From Methanobacterium sp. UBA294 (GTDB lineage: Archaea; Methanobacteriota; Methanobacteria; Methanobacteriales; Methanobacteriaceae), in assembly GCA_002494495.1 (NCBI GenBank), contig DACB01000016.1:259819-323818 (forward strand): 64,000 bases of DNA, given 5' to 3'. Positions 8,834 to 17,010 of this stretch are shown here, piece after piece (the stretch's first letter is position 1; every line of letters starts with the position of its first letter). The position numbers and the translations under genes were made by a program. The notes under the pieces are model-generated. The model worked only from the letters and a program-made list of their open reading frames with translations. It was not told the DNA's origin and searched no databases.

Positions 8834-9973
8834 TCATTCATTGTAAGGAATATTATAATCAGGATAAACATATTCCTGGCTCTTACCAGTTTCATCCATT
8901 ATCACTACCCTCTCTGTACAGGCGATGCATGGATCTACACTGGCATAAGTGGCTAGTGCATCAGGGACAGTTGCCACATCCTTCATCATGTACTTGGCAC
9001 AGGCATCTATGTTCATTATACTTGGTGTTCTGATGGAGGCGTTTTTTATGAGGTTTCCGTTGGTTTCTATCATATAGGTCACCTCTCCTCTTGGTGCTTC
9101 GTTTCTCCATTCACCGTATCCTGCAGGGATAGTTATCTGTTTTCTAATCTCTCCTGGAGGTAAGTTTTCAATTGCCTGTTTTATTATTTTTATTGATTCT
9201 GTTACCTCATCGAATCTGTTCATTGTTCTGGCGTAGTTATCCTGTTCCTTTCTCCATATCACCTTGAAGTCAAAGTGATCATGGTAAGTGTGATGTTGTT
9301 CTCGCAGATCATGTTTCAGCCCAGAAGCTCTTCCTATAGGCCCAACTGCCCTTGCTTTAATGGCTTCTTCCCGGGTCATTTTTCCCACGTCATGGGATCT
9401 AATGCCTACCAATGGTCCATGATTGAACATCTCCACGTATCGGTCGTACTGATCCTCTAATTCCAGGATTATCTTCATTATACTGTCCAGGTGTGACTGA
9501 TTTACATCCATCTTCACTCCACCGACTATGTTCCATCCCATGTTAACTCTGTTTCCAGTTAATAGTTCGATAGCGTCCATGATGGGTTCTCTCAGGTGTA
9601 ACATGTACATAAAGAGGGTTTCATGTTCTAATGCTTTGAAATAGGTTGAATTGGCCAGTAGGTGACTCTGAATTCTATCGAGTTCATTGGTAAGCACTCT
9701 CAGGAATTGGGCACGTAGTGGTACTTGTTCTCCTGCTATACTTTCAAAGGTTTCTGCGAAGGTCTGGGTGTGGATGTATGAACAGATTCCACAGACTCTC
9801 TCTGATAAAAATATGCCTTTTTGCCATGTTTTACCCCTCATAACCCTTTCTATACCACGGTGAACATATCCATAGTCAATTTCTGCTTCTAAAACTTTCT
9901 CACCCTGGGTTTTTAGTTTTAATCGTAGAGGTTCTTTGAGAGCGGGGTGAATTGGTCCTATGGGCAATATCAT
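8834..9973 (-). CDS. ehaO: EhaO, [NiFe] hydrogenase large subunit
   Basis: Catalytic subunit of the energy-converting hydrogenase, 379 residues. The four nickel-iron ligands are visible: R-V-C-G-I-C at 59-64 (Cys61, Cys64) and D-P-C-I-A-C at 347-352 (Cys349, Cys352), followed by T-E-R. The protein continues about 27 residues past the last ligand, so there is no long C-terminal maturation peptide of the classic uptake type. It is related to NuoD of complex I. The start ATG overlaps the ehaN stop (ATGA), indicating translational coupling. Confidence 0.96.
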   Translation of the reverse strand: MILPIGPIHPALKEPLRLKLKTQGEKVLEAEIDYGYVHRGIERVMRGKTWQKGIFLSERVCGICSYIHTQTFAETFESIAGEQVPLRAQFLRVLTNELDRIQSHLLANSTYFKALEHETLFMYMLHLREPIMDAIELLTGNRVNMGWNIVGGVKMDVNQSHLDSIMKIILELEDQYDRYVEMFNHGPLVGIRSHDVGKMTREEAIKARAVGPIGRASGLKHDLREQHHTYHDHFDFKVIWRKEQDNYARTMNRFDEVTESIKIIKQAIENLPPGEIRKQITIPAGYGEWRNEAPRGEVTYMIETNGNLIKNASIRTPSIMNIDACAKYMMKDVATVPDALATYASVDPCIACTERVVIMDETGKSQEYVYPDYNIPYNE

Positions 9974-10464
9974 ACTTTTTCCCCTCCTTCTGCTTTCTCC
10001 TCTACTGTGTGCCCTCCTTTAGCTTGCCTTCCTTTAGTTGCTATTGCATCTGGTCCCACGGCTAAAATTGCTGCCAGTATTTCTGATGGCCTTGGTGGAC
10101 ATCCGGAGATTTCTGCATCTACCGGTATGAAATCACTGGCCGGTGCGTAAACACTGCCACCTTCCTGATTAAATACATCACCAGATAAGGGACAGTTTCC
10201 AACGGCAACTACTACTTTAGGTTCTGGGGCTTTAGCATATATTCTCTGCAATTTTTCTCTCCATTGTTCGGTTACTGCACCTGCAATAAGTATAACATCC
10301 GCTTCTCTAGGGTTGTTATGTACATAAATTCCGTACTGTTCCAGGTCGTATCTGGGGGAAAGCAGGGCCACTACTTCGATGTCACAGCCGTTACACCCTC
10401 CGGTACTTACTAAACAGACATGAATAGAACTTTTTCGTATAACGTCTTTAAGGGAATCCAACAT
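9970..10464 (-). CDS. ehaN: EhaN, [NiFe] hydrogenase small subunit
   Basis: A 164-residue small subunit that binds the cluster next to the active site. The ligands for a proximal [4Fe-4S] cluster are Cys24 and Cys27 (G-G-C-N-G-C), Cys91 (V-G-N-C-P) and Cys122 (S-G-C-P-P-R-P). It corresponds to NuoB of complex I and, like other energy-converting hydrogenases, lacks the second domain of uptake hydrogenases. It follows a 149-base AT-rich gap after ehaM that may hold an internal promoter, and it overlaps ehaO. Confidence 0.95.
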   Translation of the reverse strand: MLDSLKDVIRKSSIHVCLVSTGGCNGCDIEVVALLSPRYDLEQYGIYVHNNPREADVILIAGAVTEQWREKLQRIYAKAPEPKVVVAVGNCPLSGDVFNQEGGSVYAPASDFIPVDAEISGCPPRPSEILAAILAVGPDAIATKGRQAKGGHTVEEKAEGGEKV

Positions 10465-10564
10465 TTCTTTTACCTTGATCTATTTTTTTCTTCTTGTACC
10501 AGATCTATATTCCAATGATTAAATGTAATTTTTTATGAGAATTTTTTTTTTGAGAATTTTAAAA

Positions 10565-10576
10565 TTTTTATATGCA
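10565..10576 (-). promoter_or_regulatory. Possible internal eha promoter (TATA box)
   Basis: On the minus strand the gap between ehaM and ehaN contains TGCATATAAAAA, close to an archaeal TATA box, about 100 bases before the ehaN start. Runs of T just after the ehaM stop on the same strand could also end or reduce transcription there. Together they could let the catalytic part of the operon be expressed differently from the membrane part. This is weak evidence in AT-rich DNA. Confidence 0.28.
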
Positions 10577-10613
10577 ATAATTTTTTTTACATTTCGCAAA
10601 TAATCCAGTTAAT

Positions 10614-11186
10614 TTAACGTTTTAAATATTCCACTAGTTCTTTTTTACCTTCTTCCAGAAATTTTTCGTAAGATTTTTCGTCTTTTATAATTTTAATGGC
10701 TGTCCTAGTTTTGATATCCTCTGATTCTTCTTTTGTTAAAAGATTCATAACATCTGCCAGTACGCAAAGCCTTAAATCAGAATGAACTCTCTCTTTAATG
10801 CATCTTAACTTGGCTGATTCAAATCGGGGGTGTACGGCTTCTAAACTGGACATGTCCAGTCTTCTGATCATTATTTCTTCCAGTTCTTCTGTTTTAATCT
10901 TGAGCTCCTTTGAGAAGGGAATTATTATATCTTCCTGCCACCTGTAACTTGCAAGTATCCTTTTTTTCATCCTTAAGCGAAGATCTTCTTCGCTGGTTGC
11001 TGGTGCTTCTTTCTGGAATTTAATATCTTCTTCAAATTCTTCATCTATATTTGAGAGGGGAATTATATCATCTGATGAATCTATTTCTTCTTCTAGTATG
11101 TTTTCTTCCTCAGGAGTATTAGTTTCTTCTCCTGAAGTTTTTGTTTCCTCATCAGTTGTTTTTGTTTCCTCATCATTGGCATTCAT
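10614..11186 (-). CDS. ehaM: EhaM, acidic N-terminus plus conserved C-terminal domain
   Basis: A 190-residue soluble subunit of Eha with unknown function. The first 70 residues are very acidic and repetitive (D-E-E-T-K-T, then E-E-T-K-T-S-G, E-E-T-N-T-P), probably disordered. Residues 75-190 form a charged, likely helical domain conserved in Eha operons. It starts within the ehaL stop (ATGA overlap). The acidic tail could be a local expansion, since it is built from repeated GAAGAAAC-like units. Confidence 0.82.
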   Translation of the reverse strand: MNANDEETKTTDEETKTSGEETNTPEEENILEEEIDSSDDIIPLSNIDEEFEEDIKFQKEAPATSEEDLRLRMKKRILASYRWQEDIIIPFSKELKIKTEELEEIMIRRLDMSSLEAVHPRFESAKLRCIKERVHSDLRLCVLADVMNLLTKEESEDIKTRTAIKIIKDEKSYEKFLEEGKKELVEYLKR

Positions 11187-11506
11187 AATAACACCGTCCT
11201 TAATATCCAGATAATCCCTGCCACTGCAAACCCAATTACAGTTTCATACCTTCCATAGCCGGGTCTCATCCCAAATACCATGGCAAACAGGAACACTCCC
11301 ACTGTGACTGTGATGAACTCTGGAATTGCTGGTATGAGTTGTGCATTTAATGCCAGAACCCATCCAATTATTGCCATTATAAGGGCTAGAACATCTATTT
11401 TATTTATTATAAACGGTTCTGAATACTTTTTATAACTTAATAGGAGCCCTAATATGGATCCTATTACAAATGAAAGTATGTAAATTAGATATAAATGATT
11501 ATCCAT
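11183..11506 (-). CDS. ehaL: EhaL, small membrane subunit
   Basis: A 107-residue integral membrane protein with about four hydrophobic helices and few charges, placed between ehaK and ehaM as in known eha operons. Its role is assumed to be in assembly of the membrane arm. The start ATG at 11506 follows GGTGAAAATCA. The next gene starts inside its stop codon. Assignment rests mainly on gene order and hydrophobicity. Confidence 0.8.
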   Translation of the reverse strand: MDNHLYLIYILSFVIGSILGLLLSYKKYSEPFIINKIDVLALIMAIIGWVLALNAQLIPAIPEFITVTVGVFLFAMVFGMRPGYGRYETVIGFAVAGIIWILRTVLL

Positions 11507-11516
11507 TGATTTTCAC

Positions 11517-11774
11517 CTATGCTGGTCTGAAAAGATATATAAATGAAAAGATGAATGCTAAAAGAGCCACTATCATGGCCAAATTTTCAATTTTTTCAGC
11601 TAATTGTAAACCTTTCTTTTTGTTAAGTAGTACAGTGAGGATTAAGATGAAAAAAATGGATATTGTCAGTGGCAATACTACTGTCCTCTGTAAAATTACA
11701 GCTAAACTACTGGCCAGAATCGCCCCAATTACGGTTAACGCCATAAAGAACAACAAATCGTTTTCCCGTTCCAT
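11517..11774 (-). CDS. ehaK: EhaK, small membrane subunit
   Basis: An 85-residue protein with three predicted membrane helices and an N-terminal M-E-R-E-N-D segment outside the membrane. It begins behind AAGGAGAACTGGGAA and ends ten bases before ehaL. The letter is assigned by position in the operon. The sequence itself shows no recognisable motif. Confidence 0.78.
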   Translation of the reverse strand: MERENDLLFFMALTVIGAILASSLAVILQRTVVLPLTISIFFILILTVLLNKKKGLQLAEKIENLAMIVALLAFIFSFIYLFRPA

Positions 11775-11862
11775 TTCCCAGTTCTCCTTGTTTATTTTTT
11801 AATATAATATCATTGAATTATTTTTTATTTGATGTAATATTTTTTTAAATTTTGATCATGTT

Positions 11863-12726
11863 TTAAATGTAGATCATTGCAATGGATCCCACTATACCTA
11901 TGAAAGCCAGTGTGACCTCTGCCATAACAGAATGGTTTGGGTTAAGTATGGGTGTGATGGCATTTATCAGTCCAATCACAGCGGTGACAATAACCATTCC
12001 AATAAGGTAGCCAATAGGACTCAGGCCACCAATAAATACTGTTAAAAATATCCATACCAGCATGTACCAGGTTATGGATTCTGACATCATTATAAATCCA
12101 CGTAAAGTACCGAAGTGCTCTGTTTCAAATCCGGATATTATATCTTTGGCCAAAGTAATGTTAAATGGGGAGAAATAATAGGATTTAGAGATAATCAGTA
12201 CAATGAACATCAAGGCTGTCAGGGGTATGCTTAGTAACAGGGCTCCGTGTGCATCCTGGTAGGCAATTATACCCGCCAGGTCCATGGTTCCTGTTTTTAG
12301 GTATATGATAATTAAAACTGCAAATAGAGGCAGTTCTGCTGCTGCTGAAAATACAGCTCTTACACAGCTAAGTTTACCATAGGGCGATCCTGAACTGGAT
12401 CCAGCATTATGCTCCACAATCTTGTGAATTGCAAATATGGCAAAGAGCAGTAGAAGCGGCCCATGTGTTACAGGACCTATGATTACTGCAGCAACCCATA
12501 TTGCCATGAGTATTAGAGTTATAACTACGTAAAATGGCATGGCTGCCGTTTTCGGAAATACTGTTTCCTTTATGAAAAATTTAAGGGTGTGCAGTAGGTG
12601 CTGTATTATTGGTGGTCCGGGCCTCATCTGTATCCTGGCCATTACCTTTCTTTGGAGCCCGAATAGCAAGCTGCCTATAAAGAACGCAATTAAAACGTTC
12701 AACAGGATTTCTGCCATTAAATTCAT
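11863..12726 (-). CDS. ehaJ: EhaJ, NuoH-like ion-channel/quinone-module subunit
   Basis: A 287-residue membrane protein of the NuoH/HycD family, which in energy-converting hydrogenases links the soluble hydrogenase module to ion translocation. It has about eight helices. Typical NuoH features include the early R-K-V-M-A-R-I-Q-M-R-P-G-P sequence and an acidic cytoplasmic loop with G-F-E-T-E-H-F-G, equivalent to the conserved glutamate-rich loop. It is the best-conserved membrane subunit of the operon. GGTGAA lies five bases before the ATG. Confidence 0.92.
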   Translation of the reverse strand: MNLMAEILLNVLIAFFIGSLLFGLQRKVMARIQMRPGPPIIQHLLHTLKFFIKETVFPKTAAMPFYVVITLILMAIWVAAVIIGPVTHGPLLLLFAIFAIHKIVEHNAGSSSGSPYGKLSCVRAVFSAAAELPLFAVLIIIYLKTGTMDLAGIIAYQDAHGALLLSIPLTALMFIVLIISKSYYFSPFNITLAKDIISGFETEHFGTLRGFIMMSESITWYMLVWIFLTVFIGGLSPIGYLIGMVIVTAVIGLINAITPILNPNHSVMAEVTLAFIGIVGSIAMIYI

Positions 12727-12772
12727 TTCTTTTCACCAGTTAAATTATAATATGTCTATTTTATCTTTTTAT

Positions 12773-12830
12773 TTGATTATAGGATGTTTAGTGTCAAATT
12801 ATTGATTATAGGATGTTTAGTGTCAAATTA
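12773..12830. repeat. Two-copy exact tandem repeat, 29 bp
   Basis: Copies at 12773-12801 and 12802-12830 are identical and directly adjacent. They fill most of the 124-base gap between ehaI and ehaJ. Each copy contains GGATGTTTAGTGTC. The repeat lengthens the ehaI-ehaJ spacer without touching either gene, and looks like a recent slippage duplication. Confidence 0.95.
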
Positions 12831-12850
12831 TTTGATGTTATGATGTTAAA

Positions 12851-13066
12851 TTAGTACCCAATAAATGGTTCCTTAGTCTTATCTTCTTCATCCTCCTTAG
12901 TACCCTGGGCCATGGAGATTAACCCCAGAGAAAGGACGGATAATGGTATAAATACCAGGGAAATTGCATAAACTATCCAGTCTGCGGGATTGAAGATCAA
13001 AGCATATATTATGGCAAATACTGAAATTATGAATATTATCCAGCTGACACCTTTTAATTTGTCCAT
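12851..13066 (-). CDS. ehaI: EhaI, small membrane subunit
   Basis: A 71-residue protein with two membrane helices and a charged C-terminal tail (K-E-D-E-E-D-K-T-K-E). It follows ehaH after 30 bases with GGTGAAAATAA upstream of the ATG. It is named by order in the operon and shows no catalytic motif. Confidence 0.75.
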   Translation of the reverse strand: MDKLKGVSWIIFIISVFAIIYALIFNPADWIVYAISLVFIPLSVLSLGLISMAQGTKEDEEDKTKEPFIGY

Positions 13067-13096
13067 TTATTTTCACCTGATTATATATTTCTCTTA

Positions 13097-13774
13097 CTAG
13101 AATGGTTTGTTAATTATTAAAAGTATTTCTATAGCCCTTACAATTACCAGTAAGGAGCTTAGATGTATTATCACTAAAAATGGAGAACCTGCGGTCCTGA
13201 ACATCTCCGCCTTGGTGGCGAAAAATGGAGCAACACCAGACTCGCCAGCCACACCAATGAATAATAATATTGAGCCAAAGAGCATCATGGCCGTGGTTGG
13301 TATGTTTACAATCTCAAGCATGCTGAGTGTTCCTGTTGTACCTAATATTAAGGCGGCACCTCCAAACAGGGGTAATGTGGCCAGCATAGCAATTATACCA
13401 TATTGGAATGCAGAGTCTAAAACATCTACTTCTTTTACAGCTGAAACTATGCCTATGTTGACTATTCCAATCAAAGTAACGAAGAGTGTGAAATTGAAGA
13501 GATCCCCAGTTATCATGGCCCCAGCAGTAGCAATCCCGCATATTATGGATAGGAACCTGCGGATTTTAAATTCATCCTTACTAACCTTTTTTTCTCTATC
13601 ATTAAGAGTTCCAAACTGGGCCTCTACCTGTTTTTCTGTTCTGCTCATGGCGATGAGGACTGTGAATACCAGTGCAGCTACGGACATGAAAAGGTTGAAA
13701 GTGGTTACGTACAAAACGATATCTCCCAGGGGGATGATACCTAGAAGCTGTCCACCTAATGTTGTTAAATCCAT
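13097..13774 (-). CDS. ehaH: EhaH, antiporter-like membrane subunit (short NuoL/M/N relative)
   Basis: A 225-residue protein with about six helices. The segment G-A-M-I-T-G-D-L-F-N-F-T-L-F resembles the conserved stretch of MrpD/NuoN-type antiporter subunits, and a nearby lysine (S-A-V-K-E-V-D) could serve ion transfer. At under half the length of NuoN it appears to be a reduced version. The start ATG follows AAGGAGTAGATTAA, which contains the ehaG stop codon. Its likely job is ion translocation with EhaG and EhaJ. Confidence 0.82.
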   Translation of the reverse strand: MDLTTLGGQLLGIIPLGDIVLYVTTFNLFMSVAALVFTVLIAMSRTEKQVEAQFGTLNDREKKVSKDEFKIRRFLSIICGIATAGAMITGDLFNFTLFVTLIGIVNIGIVSAVKEVDVLDSAFQYGIIAMLATLPLFGGAALILGTTGTLSMLEIVNIPTTAMMLFGSILLFIGVAGESGVAPFFATKAEMFRTAGSPFLVIIHLSSLLVIVRAIEILLIINKPF

Positions 13775-13779
13775 TTAAT

Positions 13780-14460
13780 CTACTCCTTACCCCTTTTGAA
13801 CTCTTCTCGACCTATTACACCGATTAACCCTGCTTTATACGCGACTTCTATAAACAGTCCAAATGCAGCCAGGAACAATCCCAGAAGCCAGTAGTCAGGA
13901 GCCGCGAAGAATAATAAGAATCCAATCAACCATAGACACCATACAACAACCGCTGTTGCAGATATACCTTCCCAAATATCGGAAGGAACTCCCCGATATA
14001 TCTTTGAAATCAAATAAAAGAGTATACCTGCTCCTGCAACAGCTCCTCCTGTAAATCCACTGAGAAATGCGCCGTAGGCAACCAATATTACTGCAAAAAA
14101 TACTGGTGCTGTTTCAAAAATTTCCATATTCAGATTTAATGGAACTGGTATGAGATCCACTTTTTTATCCATTTTTCTCATCTCCCTACTCATGAGCAAC
14201 TCGGAAATTGCCAGGATTTCAGCCAGCTCAACCACCAGTCCAGGAAGTATTAACGCTTCAGCCAGATCCGTTCCAACTGCCGCCACTATGATAAGCATTC
14301 CCAGACCTACGATATCGGTAAGAATCAATACATGAATATCCCTTTTCTGAAAGGCTATACCCAAAAGCCCAATCAATCCCACGAGTAACCCAGTAAAAAT
14401 AGCTGGGATGTAAAGGGATACAACAACTGGCGACACTACATCAGGAACAGGAACAACCAA
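13780..14460 (-). CDS. ehaG: EhaG, membrane subunit
   Basis: A 226-residue membrane protein with about seven helices and a lysine/arginine-rich loop (M-S-R-E-M-R-K-M-D-K-K near residue 95). Two buried acidic residues occur in the segment L-P-G-L-V-V-E-L-A-E-I, like the glutamates used for ion transfer in NuoK-type subunits; that link is my inference. Translation starts at TTG 14460 with AAGGAGGAGGAAT upstream, one base after the ehaF stop. Confidence 0.8.
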   Translation of the reverse strand: MVVPVPDVVSPVVVSLYIPAIFTGLLVGLIGLLGIAFQKRDIHVLILTDIVGLGMLIIVAAVGTDLAEALILPGLVVELAEILAISELLMSREMRKMDKKVDLIPVPLNLNMEIFETAPVFFAVILVAYGAFLSGFTGGAVAGAGILFYLISKIYRGVPSDIWEGISATAVVVWCLWLIGFLLFFAAPDYWLLGLFLAAFGLFIEVAYKAGLIGVIGREEFKRGKE

Positions 14461-14461
14461 T

Positions 14462-14944
14462 TTATTCCTCCTCCTTCCTTCTCATGGTGAAGTGTAATGC
14501 CACCCAGGAGGCTATAATTGTTGCCATCAGCATAATGCTGGATTCCAGTATGGTGTCAAATCCCCTACTATAGTAAAGTATCTCATCAATCACCCCACCA
14601 GGGGAGGATAAGATTGATGTACCAAAGTACAGTGTGGTTTGACTGACACCAATGGCTATGGGAGATAAGTAGCTTGTAATGAATCCTGCTTTTTCTGCAA
14701 ACTGCGGATATTGTGATATATATGTAGCAGGCTCCTCCAATACTGATCCTCCACGATTGTATGGTGCAAATGGATCTTTATCATCCACCTGTGCTTGTGG
14801 TGCTGGTTTTAGGTATAATTGATTGACATCATAGGTTAAAGGTACAACAAAACCCGCCATCAAAGCAATGGCTAGTATGACTGAAAAAACCTTGGGTATA
14901 TTTTTAGGAGTAGCAAGTGAATTCCATAGACGGCCTAACCTCAT
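14462..14944 (-). CDS. ehaF: EhaF, membrane subunit
   Basis: A 160-residue protein with a helix near residues 20-40, an extracytoplasmic section of about 60 residues (P-F-A-P-Y-N-R-G-G-S-V), then two further helices and a basic-acidic end (R-R-K-E-E-E). The ATG overlaps the ehaE stop. The two-part layout with a large loop is like MrpB/MbhF-type subunits that sit beside NuoK-like proteins. The letter is assigned by order. Confidence 0.78.
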   Translation of the reverse strand: MRLGRLWNSLATPKNIPKVFSVILAIALMAGFVVPLTYDVNQLYLKPAPQAQVDDKDPFAPYNRGGSVLEEPATYISQYPQFAEKAGFITSYLSPIAIGVSQTTLYFGTSILSSPGGVIDEILYYSRGFDTILESSIMLMATIIASWVALHFTMRRKEEE

Positions 14945-15201
14945 ACATCTGCCTCCAATTCTTCCAATCTTACTACGGCCCTAAGTAATATCATCATGAT
15001 TATAAGAGATGCTGCTATATAGGTTAAAAGTGCAACTGTATGATTATAGGTCAATAAAATTAATGAAATGCCAATAGCCGGTACTTCAGTGTTGATGGTC
15101 CTTATTATGGGGTCTTTAACTCCAGGACCAATGACAGTTGCTATACTACCAACTATAAGGAGCAGTACACCAGTGTAAAAACATGCGTAAACATCAAACA
15201 A
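14941..15201 (-). CDS. ehaE: EhaE, membrane subunit
   Basis: An 86-residue protein with three helices. I start it at TTG 15201 because GGAGGAAGG lies five bases upstream and overlaps the last codons of ehaD. The longer open frame to 15255 would add a very basic stretch that is only ehaD coding sequence read in another frame. The size and layout suit an MrpG/MrpF-like small subunit. It ends within the ehaF start. Confidence 0.75.
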   Translation of the reverse strand: MFDVYACFYTGVLLLIVGSIATVIGPGVKDPIIRTINTEVPAIGISLILLTYNHTVALLTYIAASLIIMMILLRAVVRLEELEADV

Positions 15202-15487
15202 TGAATCCTTCCTCCTGGGATTTTTGTTGCTGTTTTTTCTTTCTGATTTCATCAAGTTTAATTATGGCAATCAAGAGGATGATTGTGGATATTGGATCAA
15301 ATATGGCGGCGGCCATGGCCACATCCAGATACTTTGCTGCTGCAATCATGCCTACAAAACCGCCCTGGAGTAATCCAAACATTATAACCTTGTCAATTGG
15401 TTTAGAAAGTACAATGATACCTATAGAGCCTATGATGATGATGGCAACTGAAACATAGGTTAAATTTATGAAATCTGTTATTAGCAT
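15194..15487 (-). CDS. ehaD: EhaD, membrane subunit
   Basis: A 97-residue protein with three hydrophobic helices and a charged C-terminal tail (E-I-R-K-K-K-Q-Q-Q-K). The ATG follows AAGGTGTAAAATCA. It overlaps ehaE by eight bases. It resembles MrpF/MnhF-sized subunits in layout, but is named by operon order. Confidence 0.76.
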   Translation of the reverse strand: MLITDFINLTYVSVAIIIIGSIGIIVLSKPIDKVIMFGLLQGGFVGMIAAAKYLDVAMAAAIFDPISTIILLIAIIKLDEIRKKKQQQKSQEEGFIV

Positions 15488-15580
15488 TGATTTTACACCT
15501 TCATCTTATGGTTTTGTGCCTTTTCTTTTTAAAAATCAAGGGCTGTTATATCTGTTAATCTTTAGCATATTCTAGCTTAT

Positions 15581-15832
15581 TCACTCATCTAAAATAATTT
15601 CATCCTTTACCCTACCAATGGAGTAGGCAATTGCATTGGAACTCAATGTTGACATTACAAAGTAAGTTATGGCTATAATTGCCCCAAAGGATGTTTGAAT
15701 GTAAAGGGCGATGAGTGCAGACATACCAAAACCTATTACATTTAAATAAACCATCCGTTCAGTTCTGTCTTGGGCAAGAAGCATTCTTACTGCAGCAAAT
15801 AATATTATTATGCCCACAATTTCCATTATCAT
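15581..15832 (-). CDS. ehaC: EhaC, membrane subunit
   Basis: An 83-residue protein with two or three helices and a polar middle (A-Q-D-R-T-E-R). It stands apart from its neighbours, with gaps of 70 bases before and 93 bases after it, neither of which shows another gene. The assignment is by position and hydrophobicity. Confidence 0.75.
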   Translation of the reverse strand: MIMEIVGIIILFAAVRMLLAQDRTERMVYLNVIGFGMSALIALYIQTSFGAIIAITYFVMSTLSSNAIAYSIGRVKDEIILDE

Positions 15833-15902
15833 TATATTTACCCTGGATCTTCTATCTTTAAGTTATTTTTTGAACTTTATTTGACTTTGAATAATTATCT
15901 TT

Positions 15903-16406
15903 TTATTTAATTTCGGTATATCTTCCCATTTTCTTGGCTATTTTACCGAGTAATTTTGATGATGAAGGATGATGTAATCCCTGGATAGTGAGTATTGCTA
16001 TCATCATCCCTGCAATAAACATTTCTGGAGTTAAACCAATGTATGATGTGGCGGCAATTATGACTGTAATGGTCAATGCCCCTGTTGTACCGGCATACCC
16101 TGGATCAGCACAAATCCGGTTACCAAAGAAAACTAATATTGCTGCCACAAATCCTCCTTCAGGAATTCCAATTGCAAAACAGCCTATGGCTGCCAGCAGA
16201 GTCCCTGCTGATGCATCTGGAGAGCAGACAATGTTACCCTGGAAAAATCCGCCTGCTAAGTCTCCACCCCTTTTCTGGATTCCTCGGCCTATGACTTCGG
16301 CACCCTTTACCCCAGGGGCTTCAGGCAGTCCCATCCATGTGTCAATAAGTACGAAGTTGAGCCAGGAGATTACTGCTGCTATGATTATTCCAATTATTTC
16401 ATTCAT
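15903..16406 (-). CDS. ehaB: EhaB, membrane subunit
   Basis: A 167-residue membrane protein with an N-terminal helix, a polar segment holding two cysteines (one in N-I-V-C-S-P-D-A, one later in N-R-I-C-A-D-P), and three more helices. It starts within the ehaA stop region (four-base overlap), so the two are translationally coupled. It has no motif that gives a mechanism, and is specific to Eha-type hydrogenases. Confidence 0.78.
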   Translation of the reverse strand: MNEIIGIIIAAVISWLNFVLIDTWMGLPEAPGVKGAEVIGRGIQKRGGDLAGGFFQGNIVCSPDASAGTLLAAIGCFAIGIPEGGFVAAILVFFGNRICADPGYAGTTGALTITVIIAATSYIGLTPEMFIAGMMIAILTIQGLHHPSSSKLLGKIAKKMGRYTEIK

Positions 16407-16723
16407 GGAGATGCCTCCTGGGATTCATCTGAGGATTCTTCTGAATTTTGTGGTGGAAGAAATCTCTCCAGCATGTATTTGGAAAAAATAGCTGTCAGCA
16501 CACCTATGGCCAGTGCTATTAAATAGTCCATATTTGTGGATGTCAGGTATCCTAATTTGGAAACCATAGCAGTAAATCCCAGTGCAAGCACTGCTGTTGG
16601 AAATACAACACTAGTAGTCCAGGATTTTCTAATTGGCTGTTCAGGAAGTAAAGGAAGCTTTAAGATTAAACCCAATACCATTGCAGACACTATAGCTATG
16701 ATATAAACAATATAAATCATCAC
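16403..16723 (-). CDS. ehaA: EhaA, first membrane subunit of the operon
   Basis: A 106-residue membrane protein with about three helices and an acidic tail (E-E-S-S-D-E-S-Q-E). It is the first gene of the 20-gene eha operon. Translation begins at GTG 16723 or the next codon, ATG 16720, with GGTGTAAT close upstream. A TATA box about 45 bases before the start marks the operon promoter. Confidence 0.8.
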   Translation of the reverse strand: MMIYIVYIIAIVSAMVLGLILKLPLLPEQPIRKSWTTSVVFPTAVLALGFTAMVSKLGYLTSTNMDYLIALAIGVLTAIFSKYMLERFLPPQNSEESSDESQEASP

Positions 16724-16765
16724 ATATTACACCTTTAGCATGAATAATCATGATAGATCGAACTT

Positions 16766-16776
16766 GATATTTAAAC
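16766..16776 (-). promoter_or_regulatory. Likely eha operon promoter
   Basis: Read on the minus strand, GATGGGAAAAT is followed by GTTTAAATATC. This fits an archaeal purine-rich BRE and TATA box. Transcription would start about 25 bases on, near 16745, giving a leader of roughly 20-25 bases before ehaA, which contains the GGTG ribosome binding site. Confidence 0.5.
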
Positions 16777-17010
16777 ATTTTCCCATCAAGTTCTCAAAGT
16801 GACTTTAACTTAACAAGGATAAAATATTTATGATTATTTGTAAATGATTAACTATAAAGATATTACTATTTATTGGGTATATAAGAATAGGTAAAATAGG
16901 ATAAATATCATTTTATAAGGATTATCCAAAAAAAAAGAAGGTATTTATTAAAATATAACTAAAATGATATTTTACAGAGGGTCCATGAAAAAAGTTACTC
17001 GGTGCTTGAA

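Noticed and set aside
8834..10464. Ehb or Ech hydrogenase instead of Eha
   Set aside because: Polyferredoxins with six and ten motifs and the downstream HAD, Ftr-like and kinase genes are features of Eha.
6364..10464. Possible frameshift or fusion among the polyferredoxin genes
   Set aside because: Each gene has complete cysteine motifs and its own stop, and the motif counts match known EhaP and EhaQ.
13107..13778. Long plus-strand open frame (223 codons) opposite ehaH
   Set aside because: It is the mirror of a membrane-protein gene in a conserved operon, and is serine/proline/methionine-rich without domain features.
15202..15255. Longer EhaE with a basic N-terminus
   Set aside because: The extension lies fully in ehaD coding sequence. 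The TTG at 15201 has a strong GGAGGAAGG site.
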